In this document: positions 16,015 through 28,255 of the stretch, one piece after another
How the letters are laid out: the number at the start of each line of letters is the position of its first letter
Position numbering within the stretch: position 1 is the first letter of the stretch
DNA from: Dactylellina haptotyla
Taxonomy: Eukaryota; Ascomycota; Orbiliomycetes; Orbiliales; Orbiliaceae
Direction of reading: 5' to 3'
DNA length: 64,000 bases
Assembly: GCA_031310005.1 (NCBI GenBank)
Contig: CM062379.1
Coordinates: forward strand, 1,426,001 to 1,490,000
Program-made: the position numbers and the translations under genes
The notes under the pieces: generated by a model
What the model saw: the letters and a program-made list of their open reading frames with translations, nothing else
Told to the model about the DNA's origin: nothing
Database searches by the model: none

Positions 16015-17443
16015 ATGTTCGCTAATCGGATCTTACTCAATCTTATTTGCTTGCAGGTGGCGCTCGCAAGCAGCCCAGGTTGGCCCGCAAAGCACCATGC
16101 CGCTGCCGAACTCGACAAACTCCTGGCTCCAAGTCTTTCGAACCCCAGCGCGGCGACAATAACAACACCACCACATTTTCTTCCACGATACCTTCACCGA
16201 CGGCAGAATGCTGGTATCGCTGCTTGCACAAATTTCCAAACTTTCTTAAGATGTGACGCTCCATTTGTAACACCATATGCGCTCTGTGGCTGCTACACTT
16301 CTGGAACCTACGCCGCTGCCTATATTGACGGTCTGGCGCAGACTTGTTCGAGCTATCTGCAATCCGTCAGTGGCTCTTCGGTCGCTTCCCCGTTCGCCAG
16401 TTTTGTGAACTTTTGCTCATCGGCAGGTGATGTCGCTTCACGAATAAGTTCGACAGTCAGATCTTGCGAATCAGAAAACTCCCAGGATCGGGCCTGCGCA
16501 ACCGATCCCGCGACGCTAGATCTCTATGGTTCGCTCAGCGCGAGGGCGGCCTGCGCTTGTTATGCTGGGACAGCATTTTCCGGATCTCAAAATGACGCCC
16601 GGGCATTAACATGTTACAACCAGGCCAGCCTCATTAGTACATCCTTTGCGGATGTAATCCGGGAATACACCTCGCTGTGCACAAGCCTTGGGGATGTCCG
16701 AGCCTCTGCGCAGGACCTAACCGCCAACTGCGGACAGTTCGATACTGTATTTTCCAGCTGTTCGTCGGCCACCTCGAGATTTTCTGGTCTGCCTGCATCG
16801 GACCAAGCAAGTTGTTTATGCTACTCTGGTTCGAACTGGATCGCTGCAGAAGCAGACAACGCGGTTGGAACTTGTCTTCAATATGCGTCCTCGAACTTTC
16901 AGCATAGAGTTTCGCTATATTCTCCGTACGAAGGACTTTGCAGTTCCGCTGGGGATGTGAGAGCCGCTGCGCGGACCACGGGATCAGGCCAATCGAGTTC
17001 TAGACCTGTAAGTTTACGCCTAGATTCTATCGATTTTAAACACGCAGGCTAACGGAACCGTTTATCAACAGCAACCTTCACAAACTTCATCCGTTAGCGG
17101 CCCGACTTCAACTGGAGGAAGCAATCCGACAGATCAACCACAAGAATCCGGTGGCGGTAATGGAGGAGGTGGTGGTGGGCTCTCAGGTGGGGCACTCGCA
17201 GGTGCAATCGTTGGGGCGATAGGTGGAACTGCCTTACTCGTAGGCGTCGGTGTATTTTTGTTCTTCAGATCCAAAGGCTCTGGTAATAAACCCTTACCAC
17301 CACCCGCAGGTTACGGTGGCCTGGACGCCACAGTTGGTGGGATCGAACCGGATATTGGAGGTATTGCGGATAAGGATGAGACACGACAACATATGCCGAT
17401 TCCGCCTCCGCCGTGGACAAATCAAGGGCCGGTGATGCGATGA
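16015..17443 (+). CDS. Predicted cell-surface protein with three six-Cys modules
   Basis: Exons 16015-17007 and 17072-17443 (64-base intron, GGCTAACGG branch point) give 454 residues. It begins with a signal peptide (about residues 1-20) and a possible Arg-Arg processing site in LHRRQN. Three tandem modules then follow in about residues 70-320, each with the pattern C-x8/9-C-x10-18-C-x-C-Y-x16-C-x21/22-C-[ST]-S-x-GDV. A Ser/Thr/Gly-rich stalk leads to one membrane helix (about 373-396), a basic RSKG stop-transfer and a cytoplasmic tail of about 58 residues rich in Pro. The layout is that of a type I surface protein with a disulphide-bonded ectodomain. I do not recognise the module: it has six cysteines and so is not a standard eight-cysteine CFEM domain. 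The function is unknown; adhesion or sensing would be guesses. Confidence 0.85.
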
Positions 17444-17888
17444 TATGACGAATGATGGCGCTTATAATTTATTCCAAGTTACCTAAATTAATGATGTTTA
17501 ATAATTAATTCCACAGAATTTAGGCGGAACTTATTCTTGTATAAGAAGTGGGTGACAAAAGCGTTTTTATGCCCATTTAAATTAAATACCTAAAACAATC
17601 CAATCATGGAAAACTTGAAATACCATATGCCGGCACAATAGTTTCGCAACTAGAAGCCGAGAATCTTCAAGTCCCTATTATCCAACCACGGCATATGAAC
17701 AAAATGATTATTTGGTGGTTCGAATTTCGGTAAATCCACCCTTTGCCTAAAATACAGAACACCTCAACCCAAACACCACGATATTTGCGTTGGAATGTTG
17801 GAATTCAATTCTCCCAACGCATAAGAGGCAAAAAGAACACGAACTCTAGATGACTCGGTGCGCAAAAAGTCCAAAATAGAAGCATCAT
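17444..17888. other. AT-rich 3' flank before the tRNA gene
   Basis: 445 AT-rich bases, likely the 3' untranslated region of the cysteine-module gene and then spacer. No gene was seen. Confidence 0.45.
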
Positions 17889-17961
17889 GACCGAAGAGGG
17901 GCTCGATCCCTCGACCTCTCGCGTGTGAAGCGAACGTGATAACCAACTACACTATTCGGCC
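17889..17961 (-). tRNA. tRNA-Val (anticodon CAC)
   Basis: On the minus strand the 73 bases fold as a full cloverleaf. The acceptor arms GGCCGAA and TTCGGTC pair with one G-U. The D arm contains AGTTGGTTA. The anticodon stem TTCGC/GCGAG holds the seven-base loop TTCACAC, giving anticodon CAC (valine). The T stem is GAGGG/CCCTC and the B-box-like GGATCGAGCCC is present. There is no intron and CCA is not encoded, as usual for nuclear tRNA genes. It lies between the convergent cysteine-module gene and ACC1. Confidence 0.92.
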
Positions 17962-18357
17962 GCTATGAAACAGCATCAGTCCGCTTCCGGAATGAAACCA
18001 TAAACCTTGTTGCTCAGTATTTCGCTAAAGAATAACACCATTATGAGGAGTACTTGCTGTTAGATTGGAAAGGAGAACCTTATATAGTAGCTAGCCACCT
18101 TGCCGTGGTCGGTATCAGAGATTTATTGAGTAATGATTAAATTGATATCTATATATAATTATGATACATTTATAATGAGGTCAAGTATAAACGTGTAGAA
18201 CGCATGCGATCGTCAAGCTCCCTGAAAACCATTTCATAATGAGAAAAACAAGTATTAAGAACGCCTAGTAAAAGAAACCGTGAACATGCATCGAACTTTT
18301 TTTTTTTGAGAAAACAGAAATCAAAAGAAAGTCTAGCTTCTATGCCACTTTCATTGT
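17962..18357. other. Spacer between tRNA-Val and ACC1 stop
   Basis: 396 AT-rich bases with a run of ten T at about 18299-18308. It probably holds the ACC1 3' untranslated region. No gene was seen. Confidence 0.45.
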
Positions 18358-21300
18358 TCATGAAAGCATTCCCAACAACGCCGCCTTCTCCTCAGCCGAC
18401 AACTTCTCAATCGAAGCCGCAATACCCTTCAACGCCCCAGCCTTGCTAGCTCCATTGCCCGCAAACATACCCGCAACCTCCCTAGCAACACCCTCAAGCT
18501 TCAATTCCTCCATCTTGGCAGCAACATCCTTAGTGTGCTCCTCGTACCACGTCGCTACAGCCCTATCATTGCCGTCAAAGCTCTCTCCATCATACCAGCT
18601 CTTCAACAAATCCAAGGCTGCCGCTCTCGTCATATTCTTCGACACAAGAACCAATTTCTTGAGAATGTACTCCTCATTGAGACGGCGGCGCAGACGCCAG
18701 TATAGGAATCTTCTGGCTTGGTGCCATTGCAATTCTGCACGAATGACACCCTTGGCCTTCATTCTGCCCGCGCGGTCGTGGAGATCAGCGAACTGCAGCG
18801 AGATCTGAGAGTAGACGGGCATGAGAAGGTTCTCGCGCTCAGTCATCTTGACCTTGATATCAGACTGCTCGCTCGGAGTCAACTCCTTGTTCTCAAGAGA
18901 CTGCTTGAGCTCGGCGTATGTAGGGTCTAGGCGGGTCATGGTCTCTAGCTGCTTGTCGCGGCGGTACTTGATACCGACGATACCCTCAGGCTCCAGGACA
19001 CCACCACGGGCCTCTTCATCGGCGTACATTTCCATCATGTCCGAGTTGATGGTAGGGTCAATGACGACCCAGGATCCTCCACGGAGTTCGCCGAATGGTG
19101 GGATGTAGACAAAGATCGGTTGCTGATACTTAACTAACGCGTCAACGATGTAGGCGCCGTACTTGAGGACTTCGAAGTACATGTCACGCTGACCACCGGA
19201 GAAGCCACGCCAGTTGGCAAGGATGATGAGTGGTAGCTGTTCACCCTTGTTGAAGTCGTTGATCGCCTGGGCGGTCTTGAACGCGGAGTTGGGGTACCAA
19301 ACTTGTCCGGCTTCCATGTTGATTTGCTCGGTCGAGTCTGGGTTGGCAGGATCCGCAGGGATAACATTCTCGACGGAACGGGTCTCGACAGCGATAACAC
19401 CGACGGGGATACCGCCGAGTCTAGCTCTGCCGACGACGACAGTCTTGGCCCATCCACTGAGAGTCTCTTGGAAGGAATCGCGATCGAAGAGACCTGACGC
19501 GAAGCCCATCTCGTCTTGCCTGCCGCCAATCAACCACCTAACATCGTATGGCTCCCTCTGTGGTGGCATGTAGAGAATCTCACGATCCCATGGGTCACTG
19601 GATGGCAGAATTGGGACAGGGGAGTTCCTCTTATCCGGAACGTAGGACAACCACGACACAATCTTCGTAATTCCATCGAAGTCATTAGATGCGGTGAGAT
19701 GGGAAACACCATTCTTGTACATAATCTGGGTTCCACCAAGTTGAAGATTGGAGGTGTAGACCTCACGACCCAAGAGTTTGTTGATAGCTGGAGCACCAGT
19801 CAAGATCTGTAAATTCACGTTAGCTATCAAACATTCCCAAATTTATTTTAAAAATATGGTTAATGAAACTTACAATTGGTTGTCCTTCAATTTGAACGGC
19901 ACGCTGCCCAAGACGGACGAGGTAAGCACCGATACCAACAGATCTACAAGTAACAAGCGTGATCGTGAAGATATCATCATAAGCGCGCGAGGTAGCACCA
20001 GCGATGATACCAGAACCCCTCAAACACTCAACACCAAGACCGTCTTCCTGACCAATAATGGTAGTAATCTTGTACCTTTCCTCTCCATCTTCCACAACCC
20101 GCTCCGTAAGGACGGTCTCCCGCCCACTCTCCTTGAACTTAGCGTGGACGTCAGGCGTCAGATACAAGTACCTAAACCCGGCCTCTGGCTTGCCAGGATC
20201 GTTCCACGCAACGGAGAACAGTGGAAGAAATTCCTCAGCCATACCTATGCGAGCACCCGAGTTCGCGGACAAGTAGATTCTGGGAATGCCCAACTTCCTG
20301 GCAAGTTCAGTGCACGCATTGAAGAACCTATCTTCCTGCGGTCCGAACGAACCAATCTTGAACGTAATATCGTTGGCAATGATCACGAATCTACGGCCCT
20401 TGGGGTACTCTGGTGTCTTGGCGGTGACAAGCCATCCGACCATACCGTGGGTGTTGGTACCAGGCTCTCGGTTGACTTCAACCAGGCTATAATTGTCGTC
20501 AAGCACGAGTTCGTTGTAATCGATGCAGGTACCCGGTTGTGGCATCGCTTTCTTGAGCTCAGGGTGTTTCTTGACAGCTTTATCCCAGCTGTTCTGGATA
20601 GCTTGACGGAAGAGCTCCGGGAAGTCATAGACGTACTGAGTTCCCATCAGGTGGGCCTTGTATCGCTTTGGCTGGAGAGCTTCCTTTGTAGCGTACGGGG
20701 TATTAACCGGTCGCAGATGCATGGATCCAGGCTTAGCATTACTCTCAACGGGGATGCTGTGGAAGACCCATTGCTTCTTCTCGTTCCTCTGCTCAAAGTA
20801 GATTTCATATTTGATAACGTAACCAGAAACGTTGTTGATAATCACACGGAGAGGAGTGGCGATACCAGTGGCAGGATCAGAGCAGACGATGCGGATTTCG
20901 GCGGTAGTGACACGAAGTCTCCACGAGCGTCTTCCGAAACGATCGATAAAGCCGCCAAGAGCGGAGAAGACCTCTTCTGGCTCGAGAGGGAAGACTGGCG
21001 AAAAGTTGATGAAGATGTGGTTAAGATCGGTGCCGTTGTTACCAACAATCTCCAAAGCGTCAAGAATGTCACTAACGAGACGATCCGTCTCAGAAATAAG
21101 GTACTCGGGGGTAGGGATATCATCACGAAGACGGCCAGGTCGAACTACTGCACGAGTGAAGTAGCGTTGGTCAGAAGGAACGCTCTTGCCAACGGCCTTG
21201 TAGACGTGAATGTTTCTGTTCTCTGTGAAGACTGGTGTGATGTTGAAGTTGGAGAGACGAGAAAGCTCAAGCTGGAAAGCCAAAGCTGGCTCGATATGAC

Positions 21301-24300
21301 GGATTCTCTCATCTTCGACGTAGTTGGGTGCTCGGAAGGTGAAGTATCCAGGATAAGTGCCGTCCCTGTGGCCACAGATGAAAGTGACACGGCGAATATG
21401 GCGAGCGAGGAGCTCATCCGTGCTCTCCTGCATCAAGGTAGTAATCTTCTCCGAGATTTCTGTGTCTGTCAAGTTTTCCACATCTCGGACAGCAACATTG
21501 CAGACACTGCTGAGATCGTCTTCTTCTTCAGTCTTCACTGGCTGTGGTCTCCGGCGAGAGAGATCCGGCATCAACCCCTTGCCTCCATATTTAGCCATCT
21601 TCTTCGGCAAAAGCTCCAAAGCTCTGGAGAGGAATTCCTCTGCTTCCTCGAGATATGCAATGGGAACGACGACACCCTTCCTAACGGGCTCGGCCTCTGC
21701 ATTTTTGACAAGGAAGCTCATATCACTAATAGATCCTATTCTCTTAAATGGGTTCGATTTGTCTGCAGTAGGTGTACCCGGTGTGGATGGCGCTATTGGC
21801 ATTCCAGCATCGGAAAATCCCATCTTGCTCAAGCAGAAGTCCCAGGTGATCATGAAGGGGGGTTCTGTATCAGTGTAGTGGTAATCGACGCTCATGAGTT
21901 GATAAGCACGATACGCGCGACGGATGTAGACTTCGAGCGCCGCGAGGGAGACCCACGGATCGGAATGACCGAAAAAGTGAGGTATGACATCGAAGACAGT
22001 GTATTTGGAATCGATGACCTCTTTAAGCAGCTCGACATTTGGCGTTCTGTGGTCCCATCCGCCTTCACCATAACGGGATTCAACGACAGAGGAGCGCAGA
22101 ATATGCTCCATCTGGCCCTGTCGTTCTTCAATCGAGGGCAAGGCACATTGAATGAGCAACTCTCTGGCCTTAAGCTGTACCTTGGAAGTAGAACGGTTGT
22201 CAAGTTCAGTCAACTTCTTTAGCGGGGCGCGGAAATATTTGCCAACAGCACCGACATTTGGCTTGTTGGGGCGGTACTCGTCGAGGACGGCGGTGATGAG
22301 GTTGTTCTTGGCTCCGATTTTGCTGTGGGAGAGAACCGCCTGCACGACCTTGTCGATGCTGTCCTTATTCTCGTCACGAAGTCTCAAAACGACATCTTCT
22401 TCTCGAGTATTCTGGCCGCTGAACATTTTCTCGGTTGCCCAGTATTGCTCCAAAAGAGTTGTGATGACGGAAAACTCGTGGACCTTGAGACCATCTTGGT
22501 ATCGGATGATGATATCAAGGAGAGAAGAGAGGGAAGTACGCAAGCCAGAGGCATCGCCAGTTTGCGCATGGTCGTCGATGAACTTGTCAAAGGTCTTGAG
22601 AAGAGTCTTGGCTGGGAACTCTGCTTTACGGCCTTTCGCTCTGTCAATAACAGTGGTAAACATGGCGCCAAGCTTAGCTGGCATACGAGAGTGCAGGGCG
22701 GCAAATTGCGCACTCCATTCACCGTATGGCAGCTCTGGGTTGCGAAGAACCTCAATGAGTTCCTTAAGCGTTGGGGCCATGATAACCTGGTTATCGAATC
22801 CCTCGAGGATGTTGCGGAGGATAGTAACGAGGAGTTCAAACCTCTGCGCTGGTTTAGTACCAACGATCTGCGGGTCTCCAAAGTTTGGAAGCTGTCCTTC
22901 AAAGGCAAGGGCATGCTTGACGCGGGATGGGTCGTCCAAAGCTAGGATACCGAGGATATCACCAGCTTCAAGAACTGCTCCGGGTTGCTTGATTAATTGA
23001 ACCATACCATCCTCTTGAGCAATCAAAGGCATGATCATCTTCATGACCTCGACTTCGGCGAACGCCTGTCCCTTCTTAACATGGTCTCCGCTGTCAACCA
23101 AAAACTTAACCAGCTTACCCGGCGATGGGGTTCTGAGCTGTGTTGGGTCGCTCTCCTGTTCGAGGAGACATGTCATGTTGTCCACGCTCAGACGGGTGGC
23201 GCCAACATCCTCTTTCCAGTAAACGTTGTGACTGCGACCACTAAGCAGCACAAGTAAACCGCCGTCTGCGAGAGCGCGGATGCCAACTGCACACTTAGAA
23301 CCGTTGATGAAAAGATGGTAGGAGTTGCTGCTGGATCTGGTCGCGGTGAACTTATAACGGATGCCCTCGTAAATGAAATCGACAGGGAAGACAGTTTTGA
23401 GGGTCCCCTTCGATGGGACCTGGCCCCTCTCAAGCGATGTTCTATATTCGCTAACACAAGCTTCGCTAGCAATATGGGCTTTTGTGACAGCACCACAGAC
23501 AACAGCTAGCATGGGATCCGGTCTTTCTGCAGTCATCTTGTTGCTGATGAGCTCGTCCAACCAGCCGGTGGTGATCGTGTTCTCTTCGAAAGCTTCGAGC
23601 TGGAGGAGCTTGATGAGGTATTGGACGGTGTTTCTAAAGTCACCACGGATGCTCAATTCTTTCAAGGCGATAACCATGTGTTTCCTAGAAGCGGTTCTGT
23701 TCTCACCGTAGGCGAAAATGTGACCGAACTGGGAGTCCGAGAACGAGTGGATACCACCCTGGGAGCTGACAGAGAAGTAACCCCAGACGTTCGACGAAGA
23801 TCTGAAGTTCAAATCGTGCATAGTACCAGAAGATGGTTTGAAACCCTCACCAGGATCTTCGGAGGTGATACGGCAAGCGGTAGTGTGGCCCTTAGGAGTC
23901 GGGCGACGCTGGGTCTGTAGAGAGTCTTCAGACGAGAAATCGAAGTCGATCTCCGTAGCAGAGGTGGTATCAACTCCGTACAGCAATCGAATATCGCGAA
24001 TCCTATGCAACGGCAGACCCATAGCGATCTGGAGCTGAGCGGCTGGCAGGTTGACACCAGTAACCATCTCGGTAGTTGGATGTTCGACCTGCAAACGAGG
24101 GTTGAGCTCGAGGAAGTAGAATTTATCCTCGGCGTGGGAGTAGAGGTACTCGACGGTACCAGCAGACACGTATCCGACGAGCTTGCCCAATCGGACAGCG
24201 GCCTTCTCCATCTGTGTGAAGGTTTCCGGTCGCGCAATTGTAACAGGAGCTTCTTCAATAATCTTCTGATGTCTTCTTTGGACGGAACAGTCACGTCCGA

Positions 24301-25473
24301 ACAACGAGATATTGTTGCCGTACTGATCGGCGAGGAGCTGGACCTCCAAGTGCCTGGCGCTACCGGCAAGCTTCATAACAAATATGGGGGATCCGGGAAC
24401 TTCAATAGCGACCTGATCGAACAGCGCATTGAAGTTGTCTTCATTCTCTACTTTTCGAATACCTTTACCGCCACCACCTTCACTGGCCTTGATCATAACC
24501 GGGAAACCGATTATCCGCGCCTTTTCCAGAGCTTCTTCTGGTGTTGTAACGCAGCCTTTAGTGTATACGTCCGGGGCAACAGTGACGAGTCCGGCATCGT
24601 CGACGACGACAGCATCTACACCGGTTCCACTCCACGGGATACACGGCACGTTGGCGTGCTGGGCAACAATTGTGGACGAAATCTTATCTCCCAGCGAACG
24701 CATGGCCGATCCGGGAGGGCCAATGAATACAATTTTGTGTTTCGATGCCGCCAGCGACTCGGGGAGCTTCGGGTTCTCACTCGCGTGACCCCTATATAAA
24801 AAGAAACCACGTTAGAAAAACCACCCCATCTTATGTAAAACAACGGTATTCAAAGAAATATATCTAGTTTACCATCCAGCCCATACGGCGTGTACGCCCA
24901 TTCGCTCCGCAACGTCCACAATAAGCTCGACGTTGGCGTAGTTGTTGTTATTTGTACCTCCAGGAACCTATTTCATTGAGGATCCCGTTTTAGCTTGCTG
25001 CGCTGCAGATCACGACAACGTTTTTTTCTTCTCTTTCAGGTGAATTTGATAATACCTCGACATATTGATCTGCCATTCTGATGTAATCCGCATTGGCCTT
25101 CAAGTCCTCCGGTGTAGCCATGACGGTGAACTGGATCGCCCGTTCGTCGCCAAAAGTCTCGTACGCCCATTTCCGTACACTTCTGATTTCTTTGACGGCG
25201 GCGATACCATTGTTCGCAATAAGAACCTGCATAAATTTACCAATGAAATGTCAATTTTCGTCTCCTCTTCGATGAAAAACACGCCAAATTTGGAGCTCTT
25301 ACGTTTGTGATGACGGTGTGTCCGTCGTGACTGGCGACAAAGTCCTTGACGGCGCTGGCAGGGGCTAAATCTAGCCTATTTCCGCCAATGAAATGCGAGG
25401 CGAGCTTGTGCTTAGCCGCATATGTCGAGCCGAAGCCCTCAGTATCGATCTTGCCCGAGATGTCGGTTGCCAT
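18358..25473 (-). CDS. ACC1: Acetyl-CoA carboxylase (multidomain)
   Basis: Five exons (25473-25303, 25226-25056, 24967-24873, 24791-19874, 19806-18358) give 2267 residues, the usual size. The enzyme makes malonyl-CoA from acetyl-CoA, bicarbonate and ATP, the committed step of fatty acid synthesis, in the cytosol. The biotin carboxylase part starts with [16 protein letters not shown] and includes [13 protein letters not shown] and [17 protein letters not shown]. The biotin site is EVMKM, with Lys730. The central region contains [11 protein letters not shown] with Ser1166, equivalent to the Snf1/AMPK-inhibited serine of yeast Acc1. The carboxyltransferase halves show [12 protein letters not shown] and [20 protein letters not shown]. 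Introns are 67 to 88 bases and crowd at the 5' end. The 2.1 kb upstream is shared with the divergent TMEM208-like gene. Confidence 0.97.
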
Positions 25474-27596
25474 TGTGACAAAATGATGATGGAGAGGTGT
25501 TTTAGATGGAATTCAGGGGAGGAAGTATATACGTCGGTTGGGAGCGGAAACCTAGAGCTCCGTTTGTTCGAGAGAGGGAGAACGCGATAGGCTGGGGAAA
25601 TGAAACGGAAAGTCAAACTAGCCGAGTTTGCTTTCTCCTGGGAATTGGAAAGATGGTATTAAAAAGTATTGATATTCAAAATGGTAAATGGTCGTAGAGG
25701 AGAGGCGCGATGATTTTGAAGTAGAATAGATATATCAAGGGATGGTCGTGAAAGGAGCAGCTAGTGTAGAATGCAGGGTAGCACGATGCTGTACCGTGGT
25801 TGAGAAAGTGTCTACGGGACAAACTAAGGAGGAGAGAAGAGAAGGAGAAGAAGAGGAATGATTGATAGGGAGAGTGTTAATAGTGCGAAATGGCAGCTAG
25901 CTAGCTCCAATCTAGAGGATGGAAATGTATGATTGATGGAGAGAGAAAAAAGGTTGAGGGATCGAGGGACGTCGTGCGGAGGGGCGAGCGGGACTATTAT
26001 ATCCCTCTTGTCTCTCTCGCTGTCTCTCTCGGTGGGTGCCTGGTTAATCGAATTCTTCAAGTCTTACGAAGCACACGGATGAAATTTGGCCTTCCAGCTA
26101 GCTAGTGAATTGGCTCGTTCCCCAGGCGGCGTGCATTGGCCCTACATCATAGAGAGGGAGGTTGAATCGGGTGCATCCAATCAATCTATCGCCAACGGGG
26201 AGGTTTACCGTCCAATCTAAGCCGAAACGATCCCAAGATCGTTCGCCCAACGTGCGCAAGCCCCTCGCCCCCAGCACGAGCGGCAGCAGCGAGAAGCAGT
26301 GTGAATAAGCTATACGACGGATGACGGTTTAATAGGCAAGAATCTTATCGGTTCGGGGACGATATCGGGCAGGACGCAATCATCTCGTGCATCATCTGGG
26401 TGATGTTCCCTCGAGCTTCATGGGTCGCCCATCGTATTAAGTATCCCAATTGCGCGGATAAGCGTGGAATGCAAGACTGACACAGCTACTTCTTCTTTTT
26501 TTCTTTCTTTTCGGCATTCCAGCCTCGATCGCGAGCTAACGTCGGCGGTCAACAAAATTGGGAGCAGGTCCCATGGACAATCGATTGAGGTTTGGAGCTA
26601 CTGCTGCGCTACGAGATTAGAGCTGCAGGGGTTCCCCAAGCTGCCCGACAATACACCGTCGCCGCCCCGACGTCAGCTTACTCACAGAAGACCGCCCCGA
26701 CACCCAAGACCGCCCTCCCGAGGCTATCTATAAAGAGCGGACTTCGGTGTTTTTTGGCAGAGTCGGTGATTTCCCCTGCGCACCAAGTCCGAATGTCCGG
26801 TGGGTACCTCCTTTGGGCGGCCCCGGTTTGCAGGTACGTATACTGTACTTTTCTGGTGTGGTGGCCCGCAGAGGGGCAGCGGGACGAAGTGGCCTCGATC
26901 GCCCCAAACAAAAAAATAAAAAATTCTGTTGAACCCCCAACACACCCACCGCGAGAATTTAAAACTGAGGCCTATTGCCGTCTGTCTTTTCGGTTGGGGC
27001 CTCGAAACAGGTAGTGTTCAGCAGCGTAATTTAATCCACAGAGAGGATAAGGAAATTATTATATTAAAGCCGTCTCCTTTCGTCCGTCCTTCGAGTTCGT
27101 CTTCTCGTTTCTCGGATCGGATACGAGGAATTTGGTCCAGGTATTTTGCAGGCCTCGCGATAAGAAAAGCCTACACATAAAAAATTATAATCGAGATCTC
27201 AAGATCCCCCCAAGATTCGATTCGATTCGATTCGCTTTTGCAGTGCGGCTCCTACCTTCTGACGAAAAGTGGAACCCGGCCCAACAGTAATTATAACTGC
27301 CCAATCGGACGGCTACCCCGCCAATAAAACTGTATTAAATTAAAAAAATGCTCGCGGTGACAAGACTGGTAGCGGCGGCCAAAAAGCTCGTCGGTGGCGG
27401 TCAGGTGTTGTGGGCCAGCGTGGTTGCCAAGCAAAGCGCGACGATGACGCTGCTGCAGATGCCCAGCCCGAGAAAACGCACCAGAAAGCTTCCACACGCC
27501 CTTCCAGAAGCCTCCCTCGCCCACAACTTTGCCCTCCTCCCTCCCGATACCTCCTTCATCGCCCGTTATCGCAATCGTAACCAGTAGTAGCTAGCT
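25474..27596. promoter_or_regulatory. Long divergent region ACC1 / TMEM208-like gene
   Basis: 2.1 kb between two start codons. The ACC1 side is purine-rich on the plus strand (25690-26060) and probably contains a long leader. The middle (26500-26950) is GC-rich. An (ATTCG)4 repeat lies at 27215-27234. A 79-codon frame, 27348-27587, ends nine bases before the TMEM208-like start and is best read as a possible upstream ORF. Open frames near 26590-27010 overlap in several frames and have no known motif. No promoter element could be assigned with confidence. Confidence 0.45.
27215..27234. repeat. (ATTCG)4 pentanucleotide microsatellite
   Basis: Four exact copies of ATTCG in tandem, in the region upstream of the TMEM208-like gene. 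Confidence 0.9.
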
Positions 27597-28255
27597 ATGG
27601 CGCAGGTACGCACACACAGAGCGAGCGACCTCTTCGCTACCGAAAACGGGCTACCAAGCTAACCCCTCGTGCTAGAAAGCGGCAAAAGCCACGGCCCGTA
27701 AGAACGAGTCCTCCCTCAATACCCTCCACCTCCTCGCAATCGGCATCAACATCTTTTTCATTGTCTTCCGGTTCTTCATCAGATATGGCAGCGTCTCCAA
27801 GCGTGCCATCTACTCGTATATTCTCCTGAACCTTCCCGCGCTGGGCATCGAGCTGTACCTCGAGAGCATAGGACGTCCTCGGGATGCGCGCAAGAACGGC
27901 GAGGACCTCAATTCTGGGGGCATGATGGAGATGCTGTGGGATGTCATCTACGTTACTTGGTTCTGTATGGGCTTGGTCGCTTTCTTCGGAGAGTGGTGCT
28001 GGTGGTTGTGGGTGAGTTTTGCATTTATTTTTACAAACAACATCACGAGTTTCAGCTAGGGTAACAATTTGAGATTTATAGCTTGTTATTCCTTTGTATG
28101 GCGTGTACGCTGCTTATACGACCGCGATGGGGATGCGCGATACCCTTGGTGGAATGGGTGGTGCTGCGAACGACATGTCGGCTCCGAGTGCAAGTAAGAG
28201 GCAGGCAAAGATGGAGAAACGCACGGCGGAGGGGAAGAATACGAAGTATAGGTGA
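27597..28255 (+). CDS. TMEM208/SND2-like ER membrane protein
   Basis: Exons 27597-27605 (only MAQ), 27676-28011 and 28082-28255 give 172 residues, with introns of 70 bases each. The mature sequence runs MAQKAAKATARKNESSL, then hydrophobic helices at about residues 20-36, 45-60 and 85-130 (two segments joined at the second intron, WLW/LVIP), and ends in a basic KR/K-rich tail, EGKNTKYR. This matches the TMEM208 family (Pfam DUF788), whose yeast member Snd2/Env10 acts in SRP-independent targeting of proteins to the ER. The tiny first coding exon was accepted because the phase fits and homologues begin with a short MA..KA..A motif. A further donor-like GTGAAT at the very end could add a short tail, but family members stop at this point. 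Confidence 0.85.

Noticed and set aside
17700-17750. Second tRNA-like TTCGAATT match near 17715
   Set aside because: The surrounding bases do not form acceptor or anticodon stems.
19778-22222. 814-codon plus-strand open frame
   Set aside because: It lies entirely antisense to ACC1 coding exons, whose conserved domains are certain, and its translation shows no family motif. It is a shadow of codon bias. A similar 264-codon antisense frame at 24005-24799 is rejected for the same reason.
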